NCBI GenBank assembly: GCA_003993805.1
Contig: RSEF01000002.1
Span: 98,734,047-98,798,046, forward strand
Reading direction: 5' to 3'
DNA: 64,000 bases
DNA from: Himantopus leucocephalus
Lineage: Eukaryota; Chordata; Aves; Charadriiformes; Recurvirostridae
In this document: piece by piece, positions 12,674 to 25,643 of the stretch
Layout of the letters: every line of letters begins with the position of its first letter
How positions within the stretch are numbered: position 1 is the first letter of the stretch
Made by a program: the position numbers and the translations under genes
Notes under the pieces: model-generated
The model's database searches: none
Seen by the model: the letters and a program-made list of their open reading frames with translations, nothing else
What the model was told of the DNA's origin: nothing

Positions 12674-15600
12674 ATTAACTGGAATTAGGCCTGTAGGGAC
12701 CGATCTTCAACCACTATTAATTCTTTTAACGTCCTAGCAAAGTAAGTTCACACCAGTAGTTTGGTCTACCCTTTAGCCATCCTAAACACGTTTAATTATA
12801 TAATGAAAGATCATGCTTCATAACTGGCACTAACACTTTGCTTTCTGCCATCTTCCTTGAAGTCAATATTTCTCAGCCTGTTTTGCAGTTAGATCACAAC
12901 TGTTCATTAAAGACATCTTAAATATTGTAGCCTGGTATTAAAAAAAAAAAGTATCATTTACTTCTCTTGGTCTAGTTAGAAAGATCTGTACTTCTTGAGT
13001 AGCTCAGGAGATACATATTTTTTTCTTGACCATTAACATAGCTTCAGAATTTAAGTTTTAAATCTCTCCAACCCCCCAATTAAATTTATAACTTCAGGTT
13101 AAAATAATGAGACTATCCGATATTTTGCATTAAAACTGCAGTTGTATATAGGATAGAGTGGTACCCCTTAAAAAGTGCTTAAGCTTGCGTGTTTCAAAAA
13201 TGACTGCTGACTGCTTGCATGACAGTATTGTATGCACATAGCTACTTCAGTAGATTGAGACTTTGTCTCTCCAGAAGGCAAGAGAATTGTGCAATGGCAG
13301 AAATATAACTGCCTCATGGCACGGCCTGGCATACCACACTTGCTGTTGTTAATAAAACATGGAAGCAAAGACGTATCCCTCCCAAACCTTCCACAATCTG
13401 TGCCTTTTTAGCCACATTTATGCGGCGAGTTTTTATGAGCATGGCTATTTGCACCTCCACTCTACCCATGCGAGAAATCTCTTCAAAGAAAATTTAGTCT
13501 TTTACTACCATCAAAAATTCTATCTCAAAATATCACACTATTTGTCATTTAATCCTATAAATGTAATGCATTAAGCCAGTTCGCTTATTGACGGATGCTG
13601 TACAAAATGAGGATGCAGTATTACAACATGCTGAAGTTGATGGTCAGTATTTTACAAAATTAAACCTAAAGTTGTACTGATTAATATGTCATAGATATGT
13701 CATACATTAATACTACATTAATCTTTTGAGCAGGCCTTAGACATCTATCCCTTAATCCTTAAAATTAAGGACAGAAACAAGGCAGTGTTGAAGTCTGTGC
13801 GTGCCTCCCTGCCAACAGCAGAGTCCTTCCCAGTGCAGTTCTCCGAGTTGTGTTGAGAAATAAAGAACATTCTCACTGGAAAACTCCCAGGCTCAGCCCC
13901 AGCGTTACCTGTGATATGGGCTGTCTCAAACACATTCATCACAGTTGTGCCTTGGATCTACTAAGTAAAAGAGAGGATAGGATCACGTTTTCCTTCTTCC
14001 AAACGCCTCCTCGCCCCTTTCCCTAGGGCTGCGTTGGCCTCCCTACCCAACCACTCCCTCTCCCACCTGGGTGACACCTCAGCACTGCCACCGGGCTCTT
14101 GGACATATGGCTTAGGCGCTGGGCTCTGGAGCTGCCGGGCACACGCGACAAAGCTGAAGTAGGTTAATGCTAGGAGACTGCTGAAGTCAAATTATAATCT
14201 CAAATAGATTTAAGTGAGCAGAACTGATGAACGCCACTGTCTCTCTTAACAGAATTGCTCTGATCTCGTTTAAGCACTGAATAGATGCGCTGACCTCTGT
14301 GTGCCTATTCAGCTGACCTGAAGGCAGCCACATGAATATATCCCTGAATTAACGCTCTAGTCTCTTCGCACACAAGTGATAACCCTTTTTCTAATAAAAG
14401 GAAAAGATACTTTGTCACTGAAATTAATGCCTTTATGAGAATCTTAGCTGCATTGCCATTATCTCCATTTACTCAAACAAGTTATTTCTATGTATAAATA
14501 GCAATGTGAAACTCAGTTCCTCAGAGGCAGGTGGTGGTAGATGACTGCAAAGGAAAAATGGGGTAGAAAATAAACAACTAATCTCTTTTCTTTGCCGTGC
14601 TCTGTTTTGAAGTTTGTAGCAATGCTTAGATCCATCCACACCCCAGTGCAGGCCAGTAACCAAGACAGAGCAGAAGGTGAACAAGTTTTGAAACACTTCA
14701 GCTTTCAACACCCTCGCAAGACTGTGTTATAACAGAAACCATGTCTCACTGTCACAGCTTCTTGGTTCAAGTCCAAATTATACTAAGGTATAGAAGTTCA
14801 TAGTAAGTACTTTACATAAGACTAAGCTAGAGGTTGGCAGTTGGCATAGATTTAGTACTGCCAGTCAGAGGTCAGACATGGAAGCCAGGTGGCAAGGAAA
14901 CTAGATGCCAAACGTTCATCAAATGGAACAAAAACACTACTTGCATCCTGGATCTACAGCTAAACACAGCACCATTTAGCCGAAAAACTTGTTCATGTTT
15001 GAGTCACGTCTGCTACTTCTGACTTGGGTTTACGGCCTCACTGCAATCCCCAGTTCTCACTTCTCCGCTATCGTACATTCATCCCTGTTCTCATTCCAAC
15101 AGAAGAGATCACGAGCTTATTAATAGCTCATACCAACATTAGTTATTTCACTTAAAAATGCCCAAAACTTTTTTCGTCATTCTCCTCACAAGAGGATCAA
15201 TTTTCTTTTATGTACAGACTGAAGGACATTTCCAGTTTGTTTTGAAGGTGTTGGGGCAGAAGCTTACTTTTGATTTTAACACGAAGTTTACACTCTAAAA
15301 AATTTGAGCATACACTTCTGACACTAGTAATCTACCAACATAAATCTGTCCCATAACTCTAGATTAATATTTCTACCATGAAAAATAAGAATACCCAGAG
15401 CATCTAGGTACCGAAACAACAGACTAAGGGCTATATCTAGTTAAATAAGTTTATTGAAGCTGAATCACACAGAGTTGCTTCAGAAAGAGGGGCAAAGAAG
15501 TTGACTCCCATTATTGTCGCTTGTGACAAAAAGAATACTTTTCACTAAAAATAGCAACGATTAGACTTTTTTTTTTAAGAAAAAACCATTTAATTAATTT

Positions 15601-18600
15601 TCCCCTTTTTGTCACCTTGTACTCTGTTATTACACAAGATAACACAATTAAGCAGTTTTGTTATAGCTGAGGATGTAATTTATTTTTTTTTTTTTACATG
15701 TCTTCTCAATAAGATTAAGATCACCTCGTTGCTCATTTGGATAAAAACATCTTGACCTACAAAAGTGAAAAAAAATGGTCTTCAGTTCACTCGCAGAAAG
15801 CAGTTCTGAGGTTACCCTACGACAAAAGGCCACAGCTGCGCCAATGAATTGGCGTTAGGTAACAAAATGGAAAAGGGACAGAGTTCTTTTGTACATTAAG
15901 ACTACAGTGGCCAGTTAAAAACTGACAAATGTACAAAGGGATGAGATAATTAACACCTCCAAGTTCTCTTTTTGGTCTCTAAATTACAACTTCCTTCCTC
16001 GTGCTGGCACACTACTAAGAGTCATTTTGTTCCTGCAGCAAGTTAGATTGATCTGATGCAGCATTCCTTACTGGTATCATTTATAACAACTGGAAACATT
16101 ACAGTTGTAAAAAAGACCCAGGTCAGTCACTCTCAGTTAATATGCAAGATTACACCCTCCTAACACAGAAGAAGTTGTTGCAATCTTAAAAACAACTGAA
16201 ATGAGGAATGAACCTAAGGGCTTCCACGTAGTGGAAATGGGGAATTTGCAGCTAGGCATTTTTAAAGTCTTAAAGCCAAATTTTCGGAGGTATGAGAGAT
16301 CTTTATTACTTCTGCATCTCCAAATTGATGTATATATGAGGCCCCTGACCTTCAGTAAACTAGGGCTTTACATGTTGTGTTAAAAAAATGCCCAACAATC
16401 CCTGAAAATTTCCAAAACATCAGAAACCAAAACAAACAATAGCTTTTAGAAAGGTGAAGTTTGCATTTCTAAGTCACACTCCTTTCCCAGTTCCTACACT
16501 TGGCATTTGAAATCAGTAAGTCTCTGGTCCCACACATGACACACCCAATATCACTCTTTCTTTCTGTCTCCATCTGCCTCTTGTTCTAGTTTTCTTGTTC
16601 CTCTGTCATGCTTCTGTTCTGGATAATGGGAATTCTATTTTTTTCTTAAAGACATGCTAGCATGAGCAAATACCCTTAGAGCAGAGGTACTGTTTGAGGT
16701 AGACACTGAGACCATTCAACATATGATATTGGACACATAAAAATATTAAATTTAGGACTAGACAGTCTCCTGGTTATAGTTGCACTGACAGATGTGAATT
16801 TGTCCCTGTTAATACACTAAGTTATGCTGCAGAGTTTAAATCTGACCTTAAGATTTTGACTCTTGCAACTAATTTTCCCTATTGGCGAAGCAAAATTAAG
16901 CAGAGGACTCTACTGTGCTTCTTGTACAACTAGAAGAAATCTGGTATTTCCTTCTCCTCCTCCCCTTTACCTCCTAAAGGAAGGCAAGAAAATTAATACA
17001 AGAAAGCTAACATTGTGTGAGAAAGATGCTAAAACAGCAATTTGATTCTCCCATTGTTGTGAAGGAGGAAACGAACCATGGGGGGCAGACCACCCAGGCA
17101 CCTTTGGGACTGATGGTCAGGATTCCCCTACTTTGAAGACAAACACACGCCCTGCAGCAAAGGGCTGCGCTGCACATGGGCAAGCTAGCTTTTATCAATT
17201 CAGCTTGCATAACAACAGTCCGTCTTTTGCAGCCTTGCCTTTGTGCTGGGACTCAGTAGCCCATGCTTTTTTGCCCCAGAGCATCACTGGTTTGCACCCA
17301 GGCTAACTATATAAACCTGCTCAGATTGGGATTAGCAGGATGCAGACACACTTGACCAGAGGAGGCACCGTAACCGCATTGCTCTAGCCCAGAGCTAACA
17401 ACAGGACTACGTAACATACCTGTACACGTTGCAGATGTAGGGGAACAGTAATTTACTTAGTCTGCAGAACCTATAGAGCAACCCAACAGTGTAGCCGTGA
17501 GATAGTCACTGTATTTAGGCACACCAAAACCAACATTTTCTTTCTAGGTGACTTCAGCGTTTCCCCTTGTGCCTTGAGGCTCACTACCCAGGGAGCTCTA
17601 TGTCATGCACAGATAGGTTCTTATTTTAAAAGTGCTTTCTAAAGATGGGATAGCAGTTTTATAGATCAGTTATGCTTCCTTCCTTGAGTTACAATATTGT
17701 TAACAGGTCCACTTTGCAGAAGGAAATACCAGTTTTTTTCAGTAATCACTGAAATCCTCAGTGCATATTCAGCCACATTCCTCCAGCTTAGGGTTTCCCT
17801 ACACGTGCAGGAGCACAATAAGAGAGGGGGAAAGTTTGTTGGGATTTTGTTTTGTCAGTTTTGAGTTTTCCCCTTTAATCTTTCAGCTGACACCAGTGAG
17901 GTTTCTCCCCGGGGCTCCACCACGCAGACCAGCACCAGCCCTGCACTACACAAAACAGTGGAGCAGAAGCTCCTTCTGATTTTCTACCACAGCACGTAGT
18001 ATAAAGTATGTGTAAGTTTCCTTAACAAATTGAACTGCCTTATTTCACCTATTGCAATAGTCTAGATATTCCTTAAAATATTACAGCTTAAAGGAATAAC
18101 ATTATGAAAACCTAATATTTAGTAGAACTTGGACATACGCTTATAAATGGGTAAAACAGAACTACACACATTAAGTTTGGAGCTCACTGATTGGAAACAC
18201 AGGGAAAAATATTTGAATTTAACAACCGATCACATTTAGGTGTGAAAACATCAAATATAATTTTAAAAATTATCTACCAAAATGTTGCCAGGCATAGATG
18301 GTAACACAAGGAGGACTACTATGGTCATCTCGAATCACAATGTTCGAGAATGAATTAATTCACAGTGCAACAGCTGAAGAGAAATGGTTCTAAAATAATA
18401 ATGGGAATAGAAAGCCTATCTTAGGGGAAGGCTAAATAAGCTTGACTTATTTATCCCACAAAATAAAAGGCGCAAAGTGTGGTCCTGGTTCTTTGCCAGC
18501 TACATCAAGATGGAATTAAATGAGATTAGGAACATAAACTCCTGATAATTTTTATTGCCACATTTCGTTTTGAGCATCTTGAATATTTTGAATATTTCAC

Positions 18601-18918
18601 ATTTGAACAGAATATGTTTAGATCACAGCTAATGATTTTCATTGCAAGCCTGAAGATGGGAAATTACTTTCCTTTTTAAACAATCATTCTGAAATATCTG
18701 TCACAGTATATAGATACATCAAGCAGATCAGACCTAGCCAAGTATGTGAAGAGCATCACACTTCCACATATGGTAACAGTAATAATTCTGAATCACTTCA
18801 AGCTGAAATCTAAAGTCAAAGACATTCAGGGAGACTAATATGCCTGACACAAGAAGAAGGCATGGAAGAAATATGGAAGAAATGGAGTCTGAGAAGACAA
18901 CATTGGAACTTTTTTTTT
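12674..18918. other. AT-rich unique sequence, no gene seen
   Basis: No supportable gene. A locally GC-rich and CpG-containing patch at about 13985-14160 includes CCACCGGGC and GCCGGGCACACGCGAC, but open frames there are short. A T-run lies at 15683-15695. A short inverted repeat, TCTCGAA / TTCGAGA, lies at 18328-18349. Open frames reach only 80 codons (14469-14711, minus), with no known relatives. Confidence 0.45.
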
Positions 18919-18938
18919 ATATATATATATATATATAT
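18919..18938. repeat. (AT)10 microsatellite
   Basis: Ten uninterrupted AT units follow directly on an 8-T run. It is likely polymorphic in length, as dinucleotide repeats of this size usually are; this is inference. Confidence 0.95.
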
Positions 18939-21900
18939 TTACAGCCCTAAAAATACTATATAAATGCTAGAGTTTAACGGATTCATTTAATTTTAAAGCA
19001 TTGCTTATTAGAACACTGTGTCCATTATCTGGAAAAGCAATTTGTGTACTGAAGTGATTTGTACAATTCAAATACATGAAGATTGAAATGCAATTCTCTT
19101 TCTTCCCAAAGAAAGCAAGTGCCATATACTGCAAACAAGAAAACTACCCAAATCACTCAGCCTTCCCTTCTGTGCAAAATGTCAATATTATTGAGAGTTT
19201 TTAGTGGATGTTTTCCATACAGAGATCATATAAATTATTTACATAGGTACAATATTAGCTTTTATTTCATTTTACACTTACTACAGTTGTCATATAAATG
19301 TTTCTATAAGACGTGTCCTTATGGACACTGAAATCTCATTGAGGGAGAAAATATTTCTCTTGCCTTGTCTTCTGATAATAATCTACTTCTAGAAAAATCT
19401 CATTTATAATACCAGTTATAATCACAGGATTGGTTGGCTGAATAGACATGCTGTCATTATATAGCACACATTCCTCCTGCAAAGTGAGCTAATATTTATG
19501 AAAGATTTCAGAAGGATTTGTAAAAGGAGGGAGTCTTTCCCTACCTTTTCATCCTGGGGAATGATTTAGATGAGTTCTCTATCACAAAGCAGTTTCACAG
19601 AAGTATTTATTAATGAAGTGTTGACATGGCAATTCTTGCAGAAGCAAACTCATGTTCTGTTGTAAATGCAGAACAACCTGGTATACATCTGACATTAGTT
19701 CTTTACACATACAGCAAAAAAAACCCCAACCTTTAAAATGTTTCATGATCATATCAAAATATAGCTGCAGTTAAAAATCACAGAAACAAGCAATTTCACT
19801 CACTGGAAAAGTCATTAAAAAAAAATCCCTGCAGTTGTCATAGCTTACAGTCTAATGAATTGGTTCTTTTCCTTTAATTTAAAATCACGCATGAGATACA
19901 TAATAAAATGGAGATGGTTATACATTTTATTGCTACGTTAAGGTTAAGAAATAAATATGCAAATCAGGAATTTCAAATTGCTTTAGAGACCATGCAAGCA
20001 GGCAAGATTTATAAATATGAAAGGAAGTCAGCCCTGGTGAAAACTCCTGCAGCTCCACTGACATTCTTAATAAATGTGTATTTTTAGAAACACATTTATA
20101 CCACTTCTGTTAACCCTTTGGGATCCATACAGTACAGTTACATCTGTTTCCACATTCATTTTTTCCTAAATTCTGCCTGATCAACAGTTTTCAACAGGTT
20201 CCTTAATCTCAAGAATTACCCTCAGCTGTCGGTTGTGACTCTTCCGTTCACTTTAAGACGAATTTAAAATGTACCACTACTTCAATGTGACTGATTTTCC
20301 TTTTCGTGCTATTTCTCCTTCCTCCACACTGTTCATTGCTTCTGTTATTGTTTACAAATTCTGGTTTTGTGCTGACTGCGACTGAAATCCAGAAAGAATC
20401 ATCCTGTTCCCCAAAACAGCAAGGTCCAAATCCTGCCCTGAGGCTCAATCCATCAATCCCTAACAGAGCTGTTAACACAGATTCTCCCCCAGACTGAACG
20501 GATTACACATAAAACAAACCCTCCCCACCTATGGCAAAAAAGCACGATGAGGAAAAGCTGCTATTTAATCCCTAGGCACTGAACTCTAGAGCCTCAAGGA
20601 AATCCACATCTTGCTCTTTCACTTCTTGAGTGACTTCCTAAACACACCGGTTGTTTTCAGCCCTGCACCTCCAGCAATTCGTCCTCTCCTCCTATCCAAC
20701 ATTCTCCTTTCACAACCCTTCACCTCTCTGAAGTCCCAATGGATTGTTTTTAAGTTGGATGAAAACTAATGACCAAGTAACAAGGAAGATGCAAACCAGA
20801 GCGCTCTAACTTGGAAGGTGAGACAGCACCATGAGCTCAGTCATCGGCCAAGCGGTCAGCACATGGGTGCTGTTGGGCCACACACAATCTCCCCATTAAC
20901 CACAGCTGCCTCCTCCCAAGGCGTTAGGGCACACGAGGTAGCTGGCAGTGCTACAAAGGCTGAACAGGGACAAAAAAAAAATCACAGTGGACACAAAGAA
21001 AGCTTGATATTATATTTATCGCAATGCACGTGGAGATCAGGCAGATGAACAGAGGACCCAGTCCTCCAGGACACCAGGCTCTATTAAATATTTTTTGAAC
21101 AGAACAACTCATTTCTAATTGGATTCTACACATTTAATGAAAAGTACACTGCGAGTACTCCTTTTCTCCACAATTATATTATTAGCTACTGAACACCAGG
21201 GTCTTTTTTTCTGGGGGGGAAAAAAAAATCCAGTGAAGTTTAAGATATCTTTGGGAACATGCTGAGCTTTTCCCATTATTTGCACTACAACTAGCTTACT
21301 AGCATCAAAATCCTGGACTATACTATCTGGCTTTATAAAATGATAAAATAGTAAAATCATAGCTTTGCACTTCCAAGCAGACACACCTGCCAGTGTGGAA
21401 GGTAAAAATCACCTCCTCTCTTAACCGATTCTGTGAAATTTCTTAAAGCAGAAATATAGAAAGGAAAATAATCGTGGTGGGAGGCCGAGCAGTTTCCATG
21501 AAACTTTGCAAGTGTCCTTGCTGTGAATCAGCACGAGGTAAGAATCTACAAAGCCAACGTCCCATCTAAAAATACCGATGATCGTTGTGCTCCAGTGTGA
21601 AATTCCTCCCAGTTGCCTTACTAGCCCTTCCTTTTGTAACTTTACAGATAGTAAACAAACAACCCTTTACACTATCCCCAAAGTAGCCTAGCCATTCTGT
21701 GCCAGTCAAACCACAACACTGAGTAAACTCAGTTTTTCACCACATCTTAACACTTAATTCATGAATTTCCGGAAAGTAAAATTAAAAGGTAGCAGTTTCT
21801 TAGTTTAGCTCTATTGTCAAAGCCTACGTAAAGCAAGCAAAGTTTAAGGATGATGAAACCTTCATCTTAAATGCTATCATACCCTTAGAGAGTAATAGTT

Positions 21901-22444
21901 GTTTAGAAGTGGCATGTCAATTTAATGTATCTGTAAAGACTGTTGGATAAGAGTTCACAAAGTATTTCCTCCCCTTCTTCCTCCTACACTTACAGTTTTA
22001 ATTCCCAAAGCGCACCAAAGTCACCCAAAAATCCAGATCTCCTTGAAAACGAGTATCAACTGAGATTGAGCAACAAGAAATCAGGACCATTCAGTGACAC
22101 ATTATCAAACTGCTGAACATCAAAATAAAAATATGCAAGATAAACACAGACTGAGCTCTGCCTGAGATTTATTGATTGCAGATACCAGACAGTATATTTA
22201 CTCCAGAACATAACATCTGTATTCTTTTCTCATAAACGCTGTAGTGGTGACCATACGAAGACTGGAAGCAGCACTCTTCATATGTCCCAATTATTCTTTT
22301 TCATGCAGATGTGCATCTTGTGGACTGTTTGATGACTTAAAGTAAGGAAAAGAAGACAAAAAGGAGTGATAGTAACAGGACCTGCACCAAGAGAGATTGA
22401 AAGCAAGCTACAATCATCACAACTGCAAGGTTTTCAGCATTAAG
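18939..22444. other. AT-rich unique sequence, no gene seen
   Basis: No gene or recognised element. A short G8-A9 run lies at 21213-21229. The 89-codon minus frame at 21115-21384 and the 76-codon frames near 20.3 and 20.9 kb match nothing I recognise and lack clear splice contexts. Confidence 0.45.
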
Positions 22445-22680
22445 ACACTCAACCTGCTGTGGACTCACAGCAAGGAGCTCTTCTTGAAGCACAGGAGAAG
22501 GTCATCCCCATGTCTCGAAAAACGAGCNNNNNNNNNNNNNNNNNNNNNNNNNNNNNNNNNNNNNNNNNNNNNNNNNNNNNNNNNNNNNNNNNNNNNNNNN
22601 NNNNNNNNNNNNNNNNNNNNNNNNNNNGTCCCTTCCAACTCTGAAAATTCCGTGATTCCGTGATTCTCCTTTCCATGATT
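22445..22680 (+). mobile_element. CR1 LINE interrupted by assembly gap
   Basis: Left of the N gap, about 22456-22527 translates as LLEAQEKVIP with flanking SQQ and MSRK residues. That is the linker of CR1 ORF2 between the endonuclease and reverse-transcriptase domains. Right of the gap, GTCCCTTCCAACTC followed by CCGTGATTCCGTGATTCT is the CR1 3' tail. Both sides are in plus orientation, so one element plausibly spans the gap. In an intact CR1 these two points are separated by the whole reverse transcriptase and 3'UTR, on the order of 2 kb, so the 100-base gap probably understates the missing sequence unless the copy is internally deleted. Confidence 0.75.
22528..22627. other. Assembly gap, 100 N
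   Basis: Exactly 100 consecutive N. A round length like this is the conventional placeholder for a gap of unknown size. It sits inside a CR1 copy, which explains why assembly failed. Open frames that appear to cross it are artefacts. Confidence 0.98.
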
Positions 22681-23639
22681 CTCTAAAACAGGACAGGTAG
22701 TAAATTAAGCACCACAAAAGAATACCTGGGGACCAACCAACCATCTATCTTCCTTTCCACCTATGAAAATTATTCACACCTCTTCCACTATTCACACTTT
22801 TTGCCCCAAGTCCTTAGGTATATCACAGTCTATGTTGCTTTCTGCACTGATGACTTGATATTAAGTGGTACCTTAATTCCGCATTTTCACATTTTCTATT
22901 GGTTGGGCTAGGGAGGTGAGAGGTCGTATATACATAAAAATCTTCTTGGAAACTCCCAGTTATCAACTTCTGTGCTCAGAAAGTACCTGGGATGCAGACA
23001 AGCAGATCCAACCTTCCAACAGAACAGTTCTGAGTAATGAGCATGCTGCGGCTACACCATCAATCAAGTCATACTTTCACACCAACAGTCTGCCAAATCT
23101 CAAACCTCTCTACTTTGATTAAGGTCATCAAGAAGGCAGACCCATTCCTGAAAGCAAATACAAAAATCTCTGTTGATAAAGTCTGCGGCTGACAGGGAAA
23201 AAAGATTAAAAAACAGGTGAAGTGTTGATGATAACAGCTCTACACAGCTTTCTGGAGCATAGAGATGGGTTGAAAAACATGAGTTTCAGTACTGCTAGAC
23301 CAGCTTACTTGCCACACAACCAGGAACGCACCCCACACTCAAGGGGAAGGACCACACCTGAGAGGTGTTAACTCAGGATGAAGCTTTGGGACTGCAGGGA
23401 GGATCCAGATCAGTGGGACCAGTCGCTGCAGAAGACAGGACCTGCTGGGGAGAAGCTTCACCACACAGCAGCCAATACCTCAATGCTATTTCCCACCAGG
23501 GCAGCACAGGAGTTCCTCACAAGCAAAATGAGCAGCAGGCAGGAGCACTCATAGTCTCATGAGAAGCAGGCTGTCCTGGAGTGCAGAGGAGGAAGCCCTA
23601 TCCTGAAGCCTGCTACCAGGGAAGGGTGTGCAGAGGCCC
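22681..23639. other. Unique or unrecognised sequence between CR1 fragments
   Basis: No gene is seen. The right part, about 23365-23639, is more GC-rich. It lies immediately upstream of a CR1 endonuclease remnant in the same orientation, so it may be decayed CR1 5' sequence (end of ORF1 or start of ORF2). I cannot identify specific residues, so the CR1 boundary is set at 23640. Confidence 0.4.
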
Positions 23640-24190
23640 TGGGATGCCATTCAAGCTGCCAGGCACTGCGGGTGTTCGCAGTTTACAGGCTTTATGTATC
23701 GCATCACATGATCAAAGTGAGGAAGTCGATGAAGCCTTCTTTAAACAACTTGAGGAAGCCTCTGGATCAGACAGTCATTCTCATAGGGGACTATAACTGC
23801 CCTGACATCTGCTGGAAGGGCAACATGGCAGGACACAAGTATCTGAGAAGGTTTTTTTTTTTTGAGGGCATCAGAGACAACTTGTTGATACAGGTATAGG
23901 ATGGGCTAACCAGACATGATGCACAGCTGGATCTGCTGTTCACTAACAAGGGAAGAACAGGGAAGGCATGTGATAATCAATTGTAGCATTGTCTGTTGTG
24001 ACCCTGAAACAGGGTTTAAGATCCTGAAGGGAGTGAAAAAGCAAAGTACAGACCCTAAACAGAGACAGTCCTCTTGGAACATGTTTCTGGGCACATGAAG
24101 GACCAGCTGACTGGGAAGAGTCAGCATGGGTTTACCAGCCTGATTGTCTAACCTCAGGACCCAGAGGAGCAGTGGATGGGTGAGCATAAC
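23640..24190 (+). mobile_element. CR1 LINE ORF2 fragment (endonuclease joined to early RT), internally deleted
   Basis: This is a plus-strand CR1 piece distinct from the gap-containing copy upstream. The first part carries the C-terminal half of the endonuclease. Near 24075-24190 the sequence jumps to the start of the reverse-transcriptase region, recognisable from GGACCAGCTGACTGGGAA, AGTCAGCATGGGTTTACC and GAGGAGCAGTGGATGGG. The linker normally between these two domains is missing, and a further block is lost at about 24136-24140. No 3' tail follows. The copy is therefore internally deleted and 3'-incomplete, which is unusual for simple 5'-truncated CR1 insertions and suggests later deletions. 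Confidence 0.78.
23690..24040 (+). pseudogene. CR1 ORF2 apurinic-type endonuclease remnant
   Basis: The frames visible here read EEVDEAFFKQLEEASGS (about 23721-23771), then, after a frameshift, GDYNCPDICWKGN (about 23789-23827) and RDNLLIQV (about 23873-23896). Later residues include GFKILKGVKK near 24011-24040. GDYN corresponds to the conserved GDFN motif of the APE-type endonuclease of CR1 ORF2, and PDICW follows it in the usual order. A T-run at 23852-23863 interrupts the region between the AGHK and RDN blocks. Multiple frame breaks make it a dead copy. The domain normally nicks target DNA for target-primed reverse transcription; no activity is expected here. Confidence 0.82.
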
Positions 24191-24804
24191 ACCAGGAATG
24201 GGGCAGAAACAAAGAGAGGTTTGTGTATAAATATTTTAATGGCATTATTAGTCTTCCTTTTTCTACACCTAATAATAATAATTGGACTCAATATTTCAAT
24301 TACATTAAGAATAAACACTTGGCTTTAAGTATATGCTTTTTTGCTTACTTATATGCTTCCTCTTTGCCCATCAACAAGATTTTTCAGAATAACAGAAGGT
24401 CAAACGGTTTCAGCCCATCAGCAGTGCCCACTGGCTCCATAGTACTCATTTGAGTTGCTGGAGTTGAGGACTCCCACGTCCACCTGTGTGTGCCTTAGCT
24501 TTCTAAAAAGCACAAGTGAGTTTGTCTATTAAAGGCAAAAATTTCTGTACAGAATCTATTAGATACAGTACATGTGTCTTGCAGATGCAGATGATAAATA
24601 TGCGCTGCATATTTATGTATGTATAATATAATTTGATGTAAACAAAAACCAGCATTTCGCATATTCATGGAGTGTCCTTGTGGGCTCCCAGCTGAATAGG
24701 AATGCCTCGTGCCCAAGAACTGGGCCACCTGAGCTGCCACCTGCAAGGGCAAACCAGGGCAGAGGGTAATCAAAGTCAAAAAGAAAAAGAACAAATTGAA
24801 AATC
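24191..24804. other. Unique sequence, no gene seen
   Basis: AT-rich, with ATAATAATAATAATT at about 24269-24283. A 113-codon minus-strand frame (24495-24836) overlaps the GC-rich patch to the right. It has no recognised relatives and an unremarkable composition. Confidence 0.4.
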
Positions 24805-25215
24805 TTATGGAATAAGGTTTGGCCATACCCCTCCATCTAACGGCAAGAAGAAAGGGACGAAGAGACAGGACTGACAAAGAACGGAGGCAACAGGGGCACA
24901 CAGCGATACGACTGAAGCCAGTTTGGGGTCACAAGGTGTCCCCCTGGAATCCCCCGAGTCCAGCCTGTGCTGCTCTGCCCCTGTGGGCAAAGCTCCTTGC
25001 TCGCCACGTGTGTCTGCTCCTCCATAGCCACCCCTCAGGCACCCCTGGAGTTTCCCCAGCTTCCCCCTTTCCTGAGAGCAGCGCAGGGTGCAGCCTGCCC
25101 TTCCAGCAGAAGGCTCTTCTCCCTGGCTCAGACTGCAGCAGCCGGTAGCCACCCCACAAGCACCTCTCCCCTGCCACCCAGGTCCCGTCCTGCCAGTAGA
25201 AGATACACTATTCAT
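24805..25215 (-). other. GC-rich patch with overlapping open frames
   Basis: This interval is clearly more GC-rich than its flanks and is open in several frames at once. The longest is a 136-codon minus-strand frame beginning with ATG at 25215 and ending at 24805; plus-strand frames of 109 and 112 codons overlap it. Simultaneous openness on both strands is what GC-rich DNA gives by depletion of stop codons, so it is weak evidence for coding. The minus frame is rich in Gly, Cys and Arg and resembles no family I know. It may be an unannotated exon, a regulatory GC patch or a decayed repeat. Confidence 0.25.
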
Positions 25216-25612
25216 TTTTGTTGTGGTTGTTTAAAACACAAAAATAAAACCAAACATTATTACAGGGTAATTTATCAGCATGAGGAAAGGGTGGGTATCT
25301 TTTGAGTACACATTGACAAAAAAAAAATGCAGAGAAGCCTCCAATGCAGGTGGTTCACAATCACCCAGTTTCGGAATATGCATGGACTACACCCAAAACC
25401 AGAAAGGATGTAATGTGCAGATTAGCCTTTTATCCAGGTGTCACAAGCCTCTGAATAATTCCACCTGATGCAATAGGGTCCTACTCCTCATACACAGCTT
25501 TCTGAATATCTGACAGCCCCATCAATAGAGCCGCTGTCATTGTGAGATTGTACGAGCGCAAGCACAGATGCAGTTCTCCAAAACACCCTTATCTATTTGC
25601 TTTTTGGAGAAT

Positions 25613-25643
25613 AAAAAAAAAAAAAAAAAAAAAAAAAANAAAA
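25613..25643 (+). repeat. Poly(A) run with a single N
   Basis: 26 A, one N at 25639, then four more A, followed by A-rich sequence containing CCAAGCCC and CACCAC. No LINE or SINE body is recognisable upstream, so this is treated as a simple homopolymer with an uncertain base call or join. Confidence 0.9.

Noticed and set aside
22397..22744. Several open frames crossing the N gap
   Set aside because: They are open only because N codons are not stops; the real content is CR1.
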